Positions 37,696-45,247 of a DNA stretch of 64,000 nucleotides are shown in pieces. Every line of letters begins with the position of its first letter. Position 1 is the first letter of the stretch. Location: contig CAIKAF010000013.1 in assembly GCA_903825395.1 (NCBI GenBank), positions 1 through 64,000 on the forward strand, written 5' to 3'. The notes below the pieces were generated by a model. It had not been told where the DNA came from. It saw nothing but the letters and a program-made list of their open reading frames with translations, and searched no databases. The stretch is from an uncultured Flavobacteriales bacterium. GTDB taxonomy: Bacteria; Bacteroidota; Bacteroidia; CAIKAF01. The position numbers were made by a program, and so were the translations under genes.

Positions 37696-37884
37696 CTAAA
37701 CCTCCAATGTTCCTAAGAACTGGTTTTGTAGTTTGTGGCAAGGATAATCTGCCATTACTTCCAGAACTTTACTGAGCCATTTTTCGGGATTTATGCCGTT
37801 AAGTTGGCAGTTTGCGAAGAAAGTATAGAAAATTGCTATTCTATTTACGCCCGTTTGTGATCGAACAAACAGGTAATTTTGCGC
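37696..37884 (-). pseudogene. IS66-family transposase C-terminal remnant
   Basis: Too short for the ORF track's naming but readable on the minus strand: NYLFVRSQTGVNRIAIFYT, FFANCQLNGINPEKWLSKVL, ending FLGTLEV and a stop. This is the characteristic C-terminal end of the IS66 TnpC transposase (capacity to find short-sequence TCKLNGI-type motif). The rest of the element is gone. Confidence 0.7.
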
Positions 37885-37904
37885 CCCAGGTCATTTCATG
37901 GCTC

Positions 37905-38645
37905 TTAAAGCTGTATCTCTTCGATAAGCCATTTGTTCGTTTCCTGGTCTAGTTTCTTCAACGTCAAACTATTGCTTTTCTTTTGCAAAATAATTTCAGT
38001 AGGAGTGCGGTCTCCCAAGCTAAAACCGCCCTTGTTTTTCATCAACAATTGGGTGTATGAATGACCGTTGTAAGTAACAGCGGATAGTTCAAATTGAACA
38101 AAAACCAAGTTGATATAAACCCCTGAGGAGTTCTCATTTTCCTCTATAAATTTTAAAACATGTGTTTTATTATTTAACATCCCCAACCACTTGTACTTAT
38201 AATAATCAAAACTGGCATCAAAATCCGACTTTTCCTTTGCAACAACAAATCCGTCTTCGGTTACAGAAATGGGTTCAGAGGAAAAAAAGAGATTGGCATC
38301 GGATGAGGCCATTATATCCAATGCCATGTACGACGGTATCGGATCTGAAATCCAAGGAACGAACGTTTTAACCAACATGGGATTAATGGGATTTCCTTTA
38401 AACGTGAAATGGGTATTTACTTCGTTTAAATCAAGGCTATCCACCTTCAGTATTTTTGCAGAATATACCGAATCGGTCGATTCATAATCCTCCTTTTCAA
38501 CGTCTTGTTTCTGAACTTCCATTGTACTGTTAGTGGTAGCGGAAGGTTGAACCACTGCTAGCTTATTTTGACAGGCAATGGTTAATAATCCAAACGAAAG
38601 CAAAAGGCTATTTCTAAGGTTGAAATTTGAATACGTTGGTTTCAT
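37905..38645 (-). CDS. Lipoprotein of unknown function
   Basis: A 246-residue protein with a lipobox-like signal (SLLLSFGLLTIACQNK), so it is expected to be a lipid-anchored envelope protein. The ATG at 38645 begins the signal sequence; the ORF-track start adds 25 residues. The rest has no family I recognise; it contains alternating strands (KTHVLKFIEENENSSGVYINLVFVQFELSAV). It lies inside the accessory island between IS remnants and may be cargo. Confidence 0.6.
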   Translation of the reverse strand: MKPTYSNFNLRNSLLLSFGLLTIACQNKLAVVQPSATTNSTMEVQKQDVEKEDYESTDSVYSAKILKVDSLDLNEVNTHFTFKGNPINPMLVKTFVPWISDPIPSYMALDIMASSDANLFFSSEPISVTEDGFVVAKEKSDFDASFDYYKYKWLGMLNNKTHVLKFIEENENSSGVYINLVFVQFELSAVTYNGHSYTQLLMKNKGGFSLGDRTPTEIILQKKSNSLTLKKLDQETNKWLIEEIQL

Positions 38646-38720
38646 CCTAACCTTTAATTTAGTACCAAACCCGCTATGTTTCATGCAAGCTGTGGGAGGT
38701 TCGTTGTTCTTTTTGTCCAT

Positions 38721-38840
38721 TTATTTCAGTTTCTTCATTGCGTTACTTTCAAGCAAGGATTTCATTTGGGTTATCGCTACTTTGTTTAGTTCGATAAGAC
38801 GTTCTTTTTGCATTAATCCTTGTCTGATTTGTTTTATTGT
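38721..38840 (-). pseudogene. Truncated 3' end of an unknown gene
   Basis: The minus strand reads an open frame (IKQIRQGLMQKERLIELNKV, then MKSLLESNAMKKLK and stop) that is cut at its 5' side exactly where IS remnant copy B begins. It looks like the helical C-terminus of a larger protein interrupted by the element. No family assigned. Confidence 0.4.
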
Positions 38841-38844
38841 TGTT

Positions 38845-38986
38845 AACGGCAGTTTGTCTAAAAACTGCCTTTAAATAAATAATCCTCTCAAAATTACCCC
38901 ATTTTTTGACATTTAAGCCTGCCACAGAAAAGGCACCCATAAATTCCGGCTACCAACCCAAAAAACCGGAATGTCCGAAAACGGCC
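38845..38986 (-). mobile_element. IS1182-type remnant, copy B (end only)
   Basis: About 140 bp matching the transposase-3' end of copies A, C and D (CAGTTTGTCTAAAAACTG hairpin, then ATAAATAATCCTCTCAAAAT). The transposase coding part is absent. Confidence 0.65.
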
Positions 38987-39011
38987 TTAACTTGCCGCTG
39001 CCAATAAGCAC

Positions 39012-39266
39012 GTGATTGTGAGTGCCATGGATACAACCTTAAAAAAACTCTTGAAATTCAAGTCTAAAAATGTCCTAGAAGCAATCCAAATACTGCCTCA
39101 GTCAGAAAAGGTGGCGGCTTTTTGTAAAATCGTATTTTTAGAACTCAAACAAGCCATTTTAAGGCACTTTTTTTTCCAGAAAAATTTAGTTAATCCCAAA
39201 AGTGCCTCTTTTAAAAGGCCTGTATTCAAAGGTTTTTTGACAAAATTCCAACTTTTTAGATTTTAA
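39012..39266 (+). other. Unassigned stretch with a weak ORF
   Basis: The 38987-39311 gap holds one 84-codon frame (GTG start) of lysine- and phenylalanine-rich, low-complexity appearance. A GGCACTTTT / AAAAGTGCC inverted pair lies inside it. I cannot support it as a gene; it may be decayed IS sequence. Confidence 0.2.
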
Positions 39267-39311
39267 AAGGGATGTGCAACAGACACTGATGTTATGCGGT
39301 GCAGTTTAGCT

Positions 39312-39794
39312 CTATATTTCATTGCTTAATTCAAGAATTCTTTCGATGAAACTATCGCTCAACCAAACTCCTTTTTCTCTCAATTCAAAAATCAATGGTT
39401 TCAGTTCAGAAATTAATGCCTGTTTTTTAGCCTTTATTAAAATTCCAATTGTTCCAGTCACGTTTAACCCAGCATGCTTGGCATGATATCTTCCCAAAGA
39501 TTCGTCTATCAATATTAAATCTGCTTCGGTTTCAGTTGCAAGAATAATTGCCTCTGCTTCTCCTTTGTCTAAATCAAGGAAGTATGCAATTGATTTTCTG
39601 TCTTGAATTTGTTCAATTTTAATCCATTTAAATTCTAACAAATTCAAGTAATAATTTTTATGTTTTCCGGCTTCAATTTCATTGTAGACTTCTTGAGGAA
39701 TATAAATTTCTTCATACAAATCCTTTAAAATTTCAAGTTTCCCAATTTTCATTAATGAAATAATTGGGGTTGTGTTTGATACAACTTTAGGCAT
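39312..39794 (-). CDS. DUF3368-type PIN-like toxin
   Basis: A 160-residue PIN-domain relative: VVSNTTPIISLMKIGKLEIL carries the first acidic/Asn position, EIYIPQEVYNEIEAGK the second, LDKGEAEAIILATE and ADLILIDESLGRYHA the remaining acidic cluster, TGTIGILIKAKKQ the end of the fold. Families with DUF3368 are predicted RNases paired with UPF0175 proteins. Its start overlaps the upstream partner gene by 8 bp. Confidence 0.82.
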   Translation of the reverse strand: MPKVVSNTTPIISLMKIGKLEILKDLYEEIYIPQEVYNEIEAGKHKNYYLNLLEFKWIKIEQIQDRKSIAYFLDLDKGEAEAIILATETEADLILIDESLGRYHAKHAGLNVTGTIGILIKAKKQALISELKPLIFELREKGVWLSDSFIERILELSNEI

Positions 39795-40035
39795 TTTCGA
39801 TATCCTGAGCTAAATCGTCGGAATGAAGAAAGCTAACATTGTACTTTGACAAAAGTTCCAAAAATTCTATTCTAGAAATATTCAATACTTTCGCTGCAAT
39901 TCCTGATGAAACTTTTCCTAACTCAAAAAGTTTGACTAGAGCTGAAAGTTTAACTTCTTTGCCAAAGTCCTCTTTATTCAGCCTCATTGAATTTGCCAAA
40001 TAATCAGGGTACTCTATTGATATTATTTGCGCCAT
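39787..40035 (-). CDS. UPF0175 family antitoxin-like protein
   Basis: An 82-residue small protein: VKLSALVKLFELGKVSSGIAAKVLNISRIEFLELLSKYNVSF is the UPF0175 signature, a degenerate helix-turn-helix. ATG 40035 (MAQIISIEY) is chosen; the ORF-track start is 14 codons earlier. Together with DUF3368 it forms a candidate type II toxin-antitoxin or regulatory module. Confidence 0.8.
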   Translation of the reverse strand: MAQIISIEYPDYLANSMRLNKEDFGKEVKLSALVKLFELGKVSSGIAAKVLNISRIEFLELLSKYNVSFLHSDDLAQDIENA

Positions 40036-40126
40036 AACTTTGTTGTCGTGTTTGTTCCAAATATAAGAAAAAATCATACGCCATTGTTTAAAAAAATAAT
40101 TGGCTGCCGGTCGCCTGCTTTCGCAT

Positions 40127-40397
40127 AACGGCAGTTCGTCTACTCCCTTTTTTTAATAAATAATCCTCTTAAAATTAGCCCATTATTTTGACATTTAAGC
40201 ATGCCACAGAAAAGGCGCCCAAAAATTCCGGCTACCAACCAAGAAATCCCGAATGCCTTAAATTGCCTATAAAATGGCCAAAAAATGGCCGGGCCTTTAG
40301 CTTTTCGAGTTGGCGGCTGGAGCGGATGCGGTTCAGGTAGCCGCAAATAAAAAGGCGGAGCAAAGCACCGGGGTGGTATGCCGGCCGGCCATTTTCC
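40127..40397 (-). mobile_element. IS1182-type remnant, copy C with internal deletion
   Basis: On the minus strand, an IS1182-type transposase N-terminal segment (RPAYHPGALLRLFICGYLNR, then IRSSRQLEK) is joined directly to the element's 3' end, shared with the other copies (ATAAATAATCCTCTTAAAAT). The central ~1 kb of a full element is deleted. Confidence 0.68.
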
Positions 40398-40536
40398 TCA
40401 AAATCGACAATCAAATCGAGATCACTTTTATCCTTGAACGTTTCTCGTAAACCTGAACCAGACGCAAAGAGCTTAGAAATGTGTGTATTCTGCAAAGTCT
40501 GACTATGTCATCCATATTCTGTTTCAGCAGTTTCAT
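40398..40536 (-). pseudogene. MNT-type nucleotidyltransferase remnant fused to transposase fragment
   Basis: On the minus strand, MKLLKQNMDDIVRLCRIHT followed, after a frameshift, by ISKLFASGSGLRETFKDKSD and LDLIVDFEE. The GS...(D/S)DxDxxVDF pattern is that of MNT/MJ0435-like nucleotidyltransferases, usually the toxin-blocking partner in HEPN-MNT modules. The frame changes near ACACATTTCTAAG, and the remainder is replaced by transposase sequence (frame continues into NGRPAYHPG). ORF 40232..40495 is thus a chimera of two decayed genes. Confidence 0.7.
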
Positions 40537-40771
40537 TCTTTAAATTTTCGAATAATTGCCAATGAATGTCAGGTAGGTAGCGGTATGCACTGTGGCGAGA
40601 AAAATCGCCTGTTTTGAATCATGGCAGAGGCTCAAAACACAGAAGCAGCCCTTCTACATTTCTAAAATCATATAGAAAAACCCATAGAGGAAATACAGCG
40701 GTTCGTTTAATGCATTTTTCAAGCTGGACGCTGCACGCCGCACGAAAGGAAAGCTGGTAGCAGTATTGGCT

Positions 40772-41755
40772 CTATTTGGCGTCCCGCTCATTGTCAAACA
40801 GTTCGTGCAGCTTTTGTTGTAAAAGTTTCTTGTCTGGTAGTTGTGTTTTATACTCTGATACCATCGTAGGAGAGAGGCTTCTACTTAAAGCATATTCTAC
40901 AACTTCACTGTCTTTGTCCTTGCATAACAAAACTCCAATGCTCGGATTCTCATTTGGCTTCTTAACGTCTCTGTCTAATGCTTCCAAGTAAAAATTTAGC
41001 TGGCCCAAGTGGTCGGGTTTGAATTTGTCTGCTTTGAGTTCAATTGCCACTAAACATTGTATTCCACGATGGTAAAAAAGCAAGTCAATGTAAAAGTCGC
41101 TGTTGCCAACTTGCAACTTATATTCTTCTCCTATGAATAAAAAGTCCTTCCCGAGTTCGAGAATGAAATTTTTCATTTGTCTTACAAGTCCACGCTGTAA
41201 ATCGCTCTCACTGTGTGGGTCAGGTAGGTTTAAAAATTCAAATACATAGCTGTCTTTGAATGTGTTTGATAGGTCATTGTTGCTTTCTCTCACCGCTGGT
41301 GAGAGTTTTGAATTGCCGATCATTGTCCGCTCGAAAAAGCTTGCAGATAGTTGTCGGTCAAGTTCTCGTTTACTGTAGTTTTCTTGTTTTACGAGTTTTA
41401 GGTAGAATTCCATTTCTTCAATAGTTTTACACCTTGAAAAAATTAGAAGATTGTTTGTCCAGCTAATTTCTCTCACCAGTGGTGAGAGTTTTGGGAAGTC
41501 TTTGTAAATCTCGTAAAACTGCTTCATTCTCCAAATATTTTTGTCGGAGAAGCCTTTTATTTCTGGTTCTTGTGCCTGTATGAAATTAGCTAATTCTGTT
41601 ACTACAGAGTCACCCCATTCTGATTGCTCAATTTTCTTGCTGATATATTCTCAAATGTTCCAATAGAGGTTTATCAGTTCAGCGTTTACAGCTTTTATGG
41701 CATTAGTCCGAGATTGTTTAATGAGTTGAATTATGTCCGTAAAACGATTGTCCAT
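40772..41755 (-). pseudogene. DUF1016 (YhcG-like) PDDEXK nuclease gene with an in-frame TGA
   Basis: The gene would start at ATG 41755 (DNRFTDIIQLIKQSRTNAIK) and run to 40772. A TGA at 41651-41653 replaces what is probably the GGA of WNIGEYI (one G-to-T change), splitting it into a 34-codon piece and the 251-codon ORF of the track (MKQFYEIYKDFPKLSP onward). The latter keeps the nuclease domain: VGNSDFYIDLLFYHRGIQCLVAIELKADKFKPDHLGQLNFYLE, with D and ExK catalytic residues. A C-terminal fragment starting at 41527 could still be made. Such proteins are linked to defence and toxin-like modules. Confidence 0.8.
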
Positions 41756-41834
41756 TGCTTATTTCTAAATGCTACAAATTGATGTTTTTTCAGTCGTGTT
41801 TCTCTTTTGAAACCGGTTTTCTGCCATTGCTACT

Positions 41835-42115
41835 AAGGTCAGTTCATCAAAAAACTCCCTTTTAAATAAATAATCCTCTCAAATTTACCCCATTCTTTTG
41901 ACATTTAAGCATACCACTGAAAAGGTGCACAAAAATTCCGGCTCCAAATTTAGAAATCCAGAATGACTGAAAATGGCCAAAATTAAAGGCCAAAGCCCTT
42001 TAGGTATGTTTTGAGCAGGTTTAAATCTAAAATGTTAAAGGTGCGTCGCAGGTTGTAGGCCGTAAATATCATTCCCACATCGGAAGAGGCGTGTTTGATG
42101 CTCCTATTGGTCATG
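41835..42115 (-). mobile_element. IS1182-type remnant / MITE-like unit, copy D
   Basis: About 281 bp, same outer limits as copy A: begins with the CAGTTC hairpin-side end and ends at GGTCATG, enclosing the last transposase codons (SIKHASSDVGMIFTAYNLRR). It sits 27 bp before structured repeat copy 5, marking the right edge of the island. Confidence 0.72.
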
Positions 42116-42142
42116 TAAAAAAACTTCATTTTTTCACCACCA

Positions 42143-42290
42143 CGCCCGCGGCAGGGATTGAACCGGGTTGCCCGCAAGGGGGCCGGCGGCCGCTGCCGCG
42201 TGGCGAGGAGGCGACCTTGGGAGCCACCGCAGCCCGCTGGCAGCCCGCCCGGCCACCGCGGACAACCGGTGAAAGCCCGTCCGCCGCCCC
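42143..42290 (-). repeat. Structured intergenic repeat, copy 5 of 7
   Basis: Read on the minus strand: basal helix GCGGC/GCCGC; second helix GGTTGTCCGC/GCGGGCAACC, in which an A-T pair of copies 1 and 4 has become T-A; arms GGCCGG/CCGGCC and GCTGCC/GGCAGC (compare GCTGGC/GCCAGC in copy 3); centre GTGGCTCCCAAGGTCGCC. It lies upstream of the rarA promoter. ORFs 42126..42389, 42134..42322 and 42158..42373 are artefacts of it. Confidence 0.87.
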
Positions 42291-42352
42291 CATTCCTCTC
42301 CCCATGTTTTCGCCATACCCATGGGCCTGTGGCCTGCAATTCCTTATTTTGC

Positions 42353-42360
42353 TACCTTTC
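42353..42360 (+). promoter_or_regulatory. -7 promoter box of rarA
   Basis: TACCTTTC followed by a 9-nt spacer to ATG 42370. It also argues against the much longer N-terminus of the ORF track, which reads through the repeat. Confidence 0.45.
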
Positions 42361-42369
42361 TGCCCAATT

Positions 42370-43584
42370 ATGATGGATGCCGGGTACATACCGCTGCCGG
42401 AGCGTCTGCGCCCCAGCTCGCTTCAAGAGGTGCAAGGGCAGCTGCCCGCCGTACGGGCGCTGAGAAAATGGCTGGACTCGGGACTGCTGCCCTCTCTGAT
42501 TTTTTACGGTCCGCCCGGAACCGGAAAAACGACGCTGGCTCAGGTGCTGGCCAAGGAAACCGGCCGCCCCTTTGATGCCATTAATGCCGTTTCAAGCGGG
42601 GTGAAGGAAATCCGCGATTTGATTGAAAAGGCCCGCAAATCTTCGCTGTTTGATTACCAGGGCAAGCCCCTGGTGTTTATTGATGAAATTCACCGCTTTA
42701 ATAAAAGTCAGCAAGACGGACTGCTGGCCGCCGTGGAACAAGGCCTGTTTACGCTGATTGGCGCTACCACCGAAAATCCTTCCTTTGAACTGAATTCGGC
42801 CCTGCTGAGCCGTTGCCAGGTGCTGACCTTGCAGCCGCTGAGCCGGGAGGATTTGCTGGAAGTGCTTCAACGCGCCCTGAATACGGATGCCTGGCTGCTC
42901 GAACGGCAGGTGGATTTGCTGCAGCCCGATGCCCTGCTGCAGGCCGGCGGCGGCGATGCCCGACGCATGCTGAATGCCCTGGAAATGGCCGTGAATTATG
43001 CCTTTGACGGAGAAAAGGCCCGAATTGATGGTGCGGTGCTGTCGGCTGCCCTGCAAGACCCCCGCTGGCGCTACGATAAATCGGGCGAGATGCACTACGA
43101 TGTGGTTTCGGCGTTTATTAAAAGCCTGCGCGGGTCAGATGTGCAAGCGGGGCTGTACTGGCTGGCCCGCATGCTGCACGGAGGCGAAAAGCCGGAATTC
43201 ATTGCCCGCCGCATGCTGATTTTGGCCTCGGAAGACATTGGAATGGCTAACCCCAACGCTCTGCTGCTGGCTCAGGCCTGCCTGGATTCGGTGAAAGCCA
43301 TTGGCATGCCCGAATCGCGCATTATTTTGTCGCAAGTGGCGGTGTACCTGGCGAAGTCGGCCAAATCGAATGCCTCTTACCTGGCCATTGACCGGGCACT
43401 GGATTTTGTGCGGCAAACCGGCGACCTGCCGGTCCCCCTGCATTTAAGAAACGCTCCCACCGATTGGATGAAAAAGGAAGGCTATGGCAAAGGTTACCTG
43501 TACCCTCACGATTTTCCGGGAGGACAGGTGCCTCAGCAATACGGCCCCGATGAGACGGAGCTGCCGCCGTTTTTTGAGGGCTGA
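42370..43584 (+). CDS. rarA: Replication-associated recombination protein A (AAA+ ATPase)
   Basis: Clamp-loader-like ATPase acting at stalled replication forks (MgsA/WRNIP1 family). 404 residues from ATG 42370: MMDAGYIPLPERLRPSSLQEV precedes the Walker A FYGPPGTGKTTLAQVLA, the Walker B LVFIDEIHRFNKSQQD, sensor 1 ATTENPSFELNSALLSRC and a C-terminal tetramerisation region ending FPGGQVPQQYGPDETELPPFFEG. The ORF-track N-terminus (from 42091) is artefactual sequence. Confidence 0.93.
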   Translation: MMDAGYIPLPERLRPSSLQEVQGQLPAVRALRKWLDSGLLPSLIFYGPPGTGKTTLAQVLAKETGRPFDAINAVSSGVKEIRDLIEKARKSSLFDYQGKPLVFIDEIHRFNKSQQDGLLAAVEQGLFTLIGATTENPSFELNSALLSRCQVLTLQPLSREDLLEVLQRALNTDAWLLERQVDLLQPDALLQAGGGDARRMLNALEMAVNYAFDGEKARIDGAVLSAALQDPRWRYDKSGEMHYDVVSAFIKSLRGSDVQAGLYWLARMLHGGEKPEFIARRMLILASEDIGMANPNALLLAQACLDSVKAIGMPESRIILSQVAVYLAKSAKSNASYLAIDRALDFVRQTGDLPVPLHLRNAPTDWMKKEGYGKGYLYPHDFPGGQVPQQYGPDETELPPFFEG

Positions 43585-43645
43585 ACCGCTGGAATTGTGC
43601 GCAGGGACTTAATTGTTAAGACCAAGGCCTTGCCCAAAATTTATG

Positions 43646-43653
43646 TACCTTTA
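43646..43653 (+). promoter_or_regulatory. -7 promoter box of the envelope operon
   Basis: TACCTTTA then ATCT then ATG 43658. Predicted leaderless. Confidence 0.55.
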
Positions 43654-43657
43654 ATCT

Positions 43658-45247
43658 ATGAGAAAATATGTTTTTTTCTTGGGCATGCTGCTGGGGCTGG
43701 TCGCCTGCAATCCAGCCGAAACCAACTGGGAGGTGGAGGCCTTAGCTCCGCTGATGCACAGCCGAATGACCATTCAAAATTTGGTGGGCGATTCTTCGGT
43801 GGCGGTTGACCCCAACGGTGATTTGATTCTGGAAATTCAGGGCAATGCCCTTCCGCTGAATTTGGATACGCTGTCGGCGTTCCGAACCTTGGCGGTGAAC
43901 GATACTTTTTATTGGGACTATCCGGCCATTACCATTTATCCGGGCATTGATATGCAGCTGCCGCCCATTTATATGAATTTTTATGTGCCAAATGCAGAAA
44001 TGGTGGAGGCACTGATGGAAGGTGGAAAAATCGATGTAGCAGTAACTTCATCCATTCCCCGTAAAATGAATTTTAGGTACAGCATTCCCATGGCTAGGTT
44101 GAACGGTCAGCCGATTGGGTTTTCGGGAAGTTTGGCGGCTTGGCAGCCCGGACAAAATCCGGTGGCCCTTAGCCGCTCCTTCAATTTGGCAGGCCATAAA
44201 CTGGATTTGCGCGGATTGGATTTGAAGGGCTCAAACCGCCTGGAAATTCTGGTAGTGCCCTCCATTGCTGCCGGAGAAGAGCCATTGAATGTTCAGCAAG
44301 GCCAGGCGCTGTTTACCATTTCTACCCAGTTTACAGATATGGATCCCCTGTGGCTGCGGGGCGCTTTTTTATCGCAAGATTTGGACATTCCCGCTTCCAT
44401 GACGGCCATTCCTGAACTCAGCAAATTATCGGCCGATGCGGTTCAATTTGATCGGGCCAGTTTGGTGCTGCGGCTTGAAAATACGCTGGGTGCCGAACTC
44501 AAGGTCCGACCTCGGAGGTTCTGGGCAGAGCGGAGTCAAACTGGAGCCCAGGTAGATTTGCAGCATGCGATTATCAACAAAAATGTATGGATAGATCGGG
44601 CAGTTTGGAATGGAGGGGTTGGAGCACCTGCTCCCAAAACGTATTCTTGGGAAATCAACCATCAAAACTCCAACATCCTTGATTTTTTGTCGGCCCTGCC
44701 CGATAAAATTGGGGTAGAGGTGGATGTCAGCGTTAATCCCATGGGGAATACGGCAGGTTTTATGGATTTTGTGTATCCGGATGCGCTCCCTAAATTCAGC
44801 ATAGATGCCCGATTGCCCTTGAAGTTTGCGGCTCAGAATTTGGCTTTTTCCGATACGGTTGCCTGGACCTTGCAAGAAACGGAATACGAAGCTCTTAAAA
44901 GCGCCACTCTTTGGCTGAAGGGGGAAACCATGTTTCCTTTTGAAACTCGGCTGCTGCTTGAAATGCTGGACGGTAGCGGACAGGTTTTAGACACCTTGAT
45001 CCAGAATATGGTGGTTCCTTCCGGTCAATTGAATCCCAATACAGGTCAGGTGGAACAGGCCATGGCTTTCAATCAGAGCGTAGAGCTTACCGAGGCCCGG
45101 CTTCAGGTTCTTAAACAAACCGAATTTTTTAAGCTTAGGGCTTTTTTCAATACGCCCCCCGGAGGCAATGTGGTTTCCATGAAGAGCCACTATTACATGG
45201 ATTTTAAATTGGTGGCCCGGGCCGGAATCAATATTGGATTTAACTGA
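43658..45247 (+). CDS. Large lipoprotein of unknown function
   Basis: A 529-residue protein with a lipobox (VFFLGMLLGLVACNP), so probably lipid-anchored in the outer membrane. The mature part appears to be all beta (many FP/GS/LDLR segments), with repeats resembling extended sandwich domains. I do not recognise a family. It is first in a four-gene run whose genes are 0-3 nt apart, so a shared function with the barrel-like and T9SS proteins that follow is likely; assembly or surface display is plausible. Confidence 0.7.
   Translation: MRKYVFFLGMLLGLVACNPAETNWEVEALAPLMHSRMTIQNLVGDSSVAVDPNGDLILEIQGNALPLNLDTLSAFRTLAVNDTFYWDYPAITIYPGIDMQLPPIYMNFYVPNAEMVEALMEGGKIDVAVTSSIPRKMNFRYSIPMARLNGQPIGFSGSLAAWQPGQNPVALSRSFNLAGHKLDLRGLDLKGSNRLEILVVPSIAAGEEPLNVQQGQALFTISTQFTDMDPLWLRGAFLSQDLDIPASMTAIPELSKLSADAVQFDRASLVLRLENTLGAELKVRPRRFWAERSQTGAQVDLQHAIINKNVWIDRAVWNGGVGAPAPKTYSWEINHQNSNILDFLSALPDKIGVEVDVSVNPMGNTAGFMDFVYPDALPKFSIDARLPLKFAAQNLAFSDTVAWTLQETEYEALKSATLWLKGETMFPFETRLLLEMLDGSGQVLDTLIQNMVVPSGQLNPNTGQVEQAMAFNQSVELTEARLQVLKQTEFFKLRAFFNTPPGGNVVSMKSHYYMDFKLVARAGINIGFN

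Noticed and set aside
39012-39266. 84-codon ORF in the island as a gene
   Set aside because: Low-complexity Lys/Phe-rich translation, GTG start, no promoter box and no recognised motif.
41651-41653. TGA as a glycine codon (alternative genetic code)
   Set aside because: TGA is the normal stop of many genes here (aroK-dapD junctions, ligA, rarA); only one in-frame TGA occurs, in a decayed island.
36209-42142. CRISPR array or complete known defence system in the island
   Set aside because: No spaced direct repeats and no cas genes; the DUF1016 gene and toxin genes are isolated fragments.
42091-42369. 93-residue N-terminal extension of RarA in the ORF track
   Set aside because: It translates through IS remnant, structured repeat and promoter; the conserved start is at 42370.
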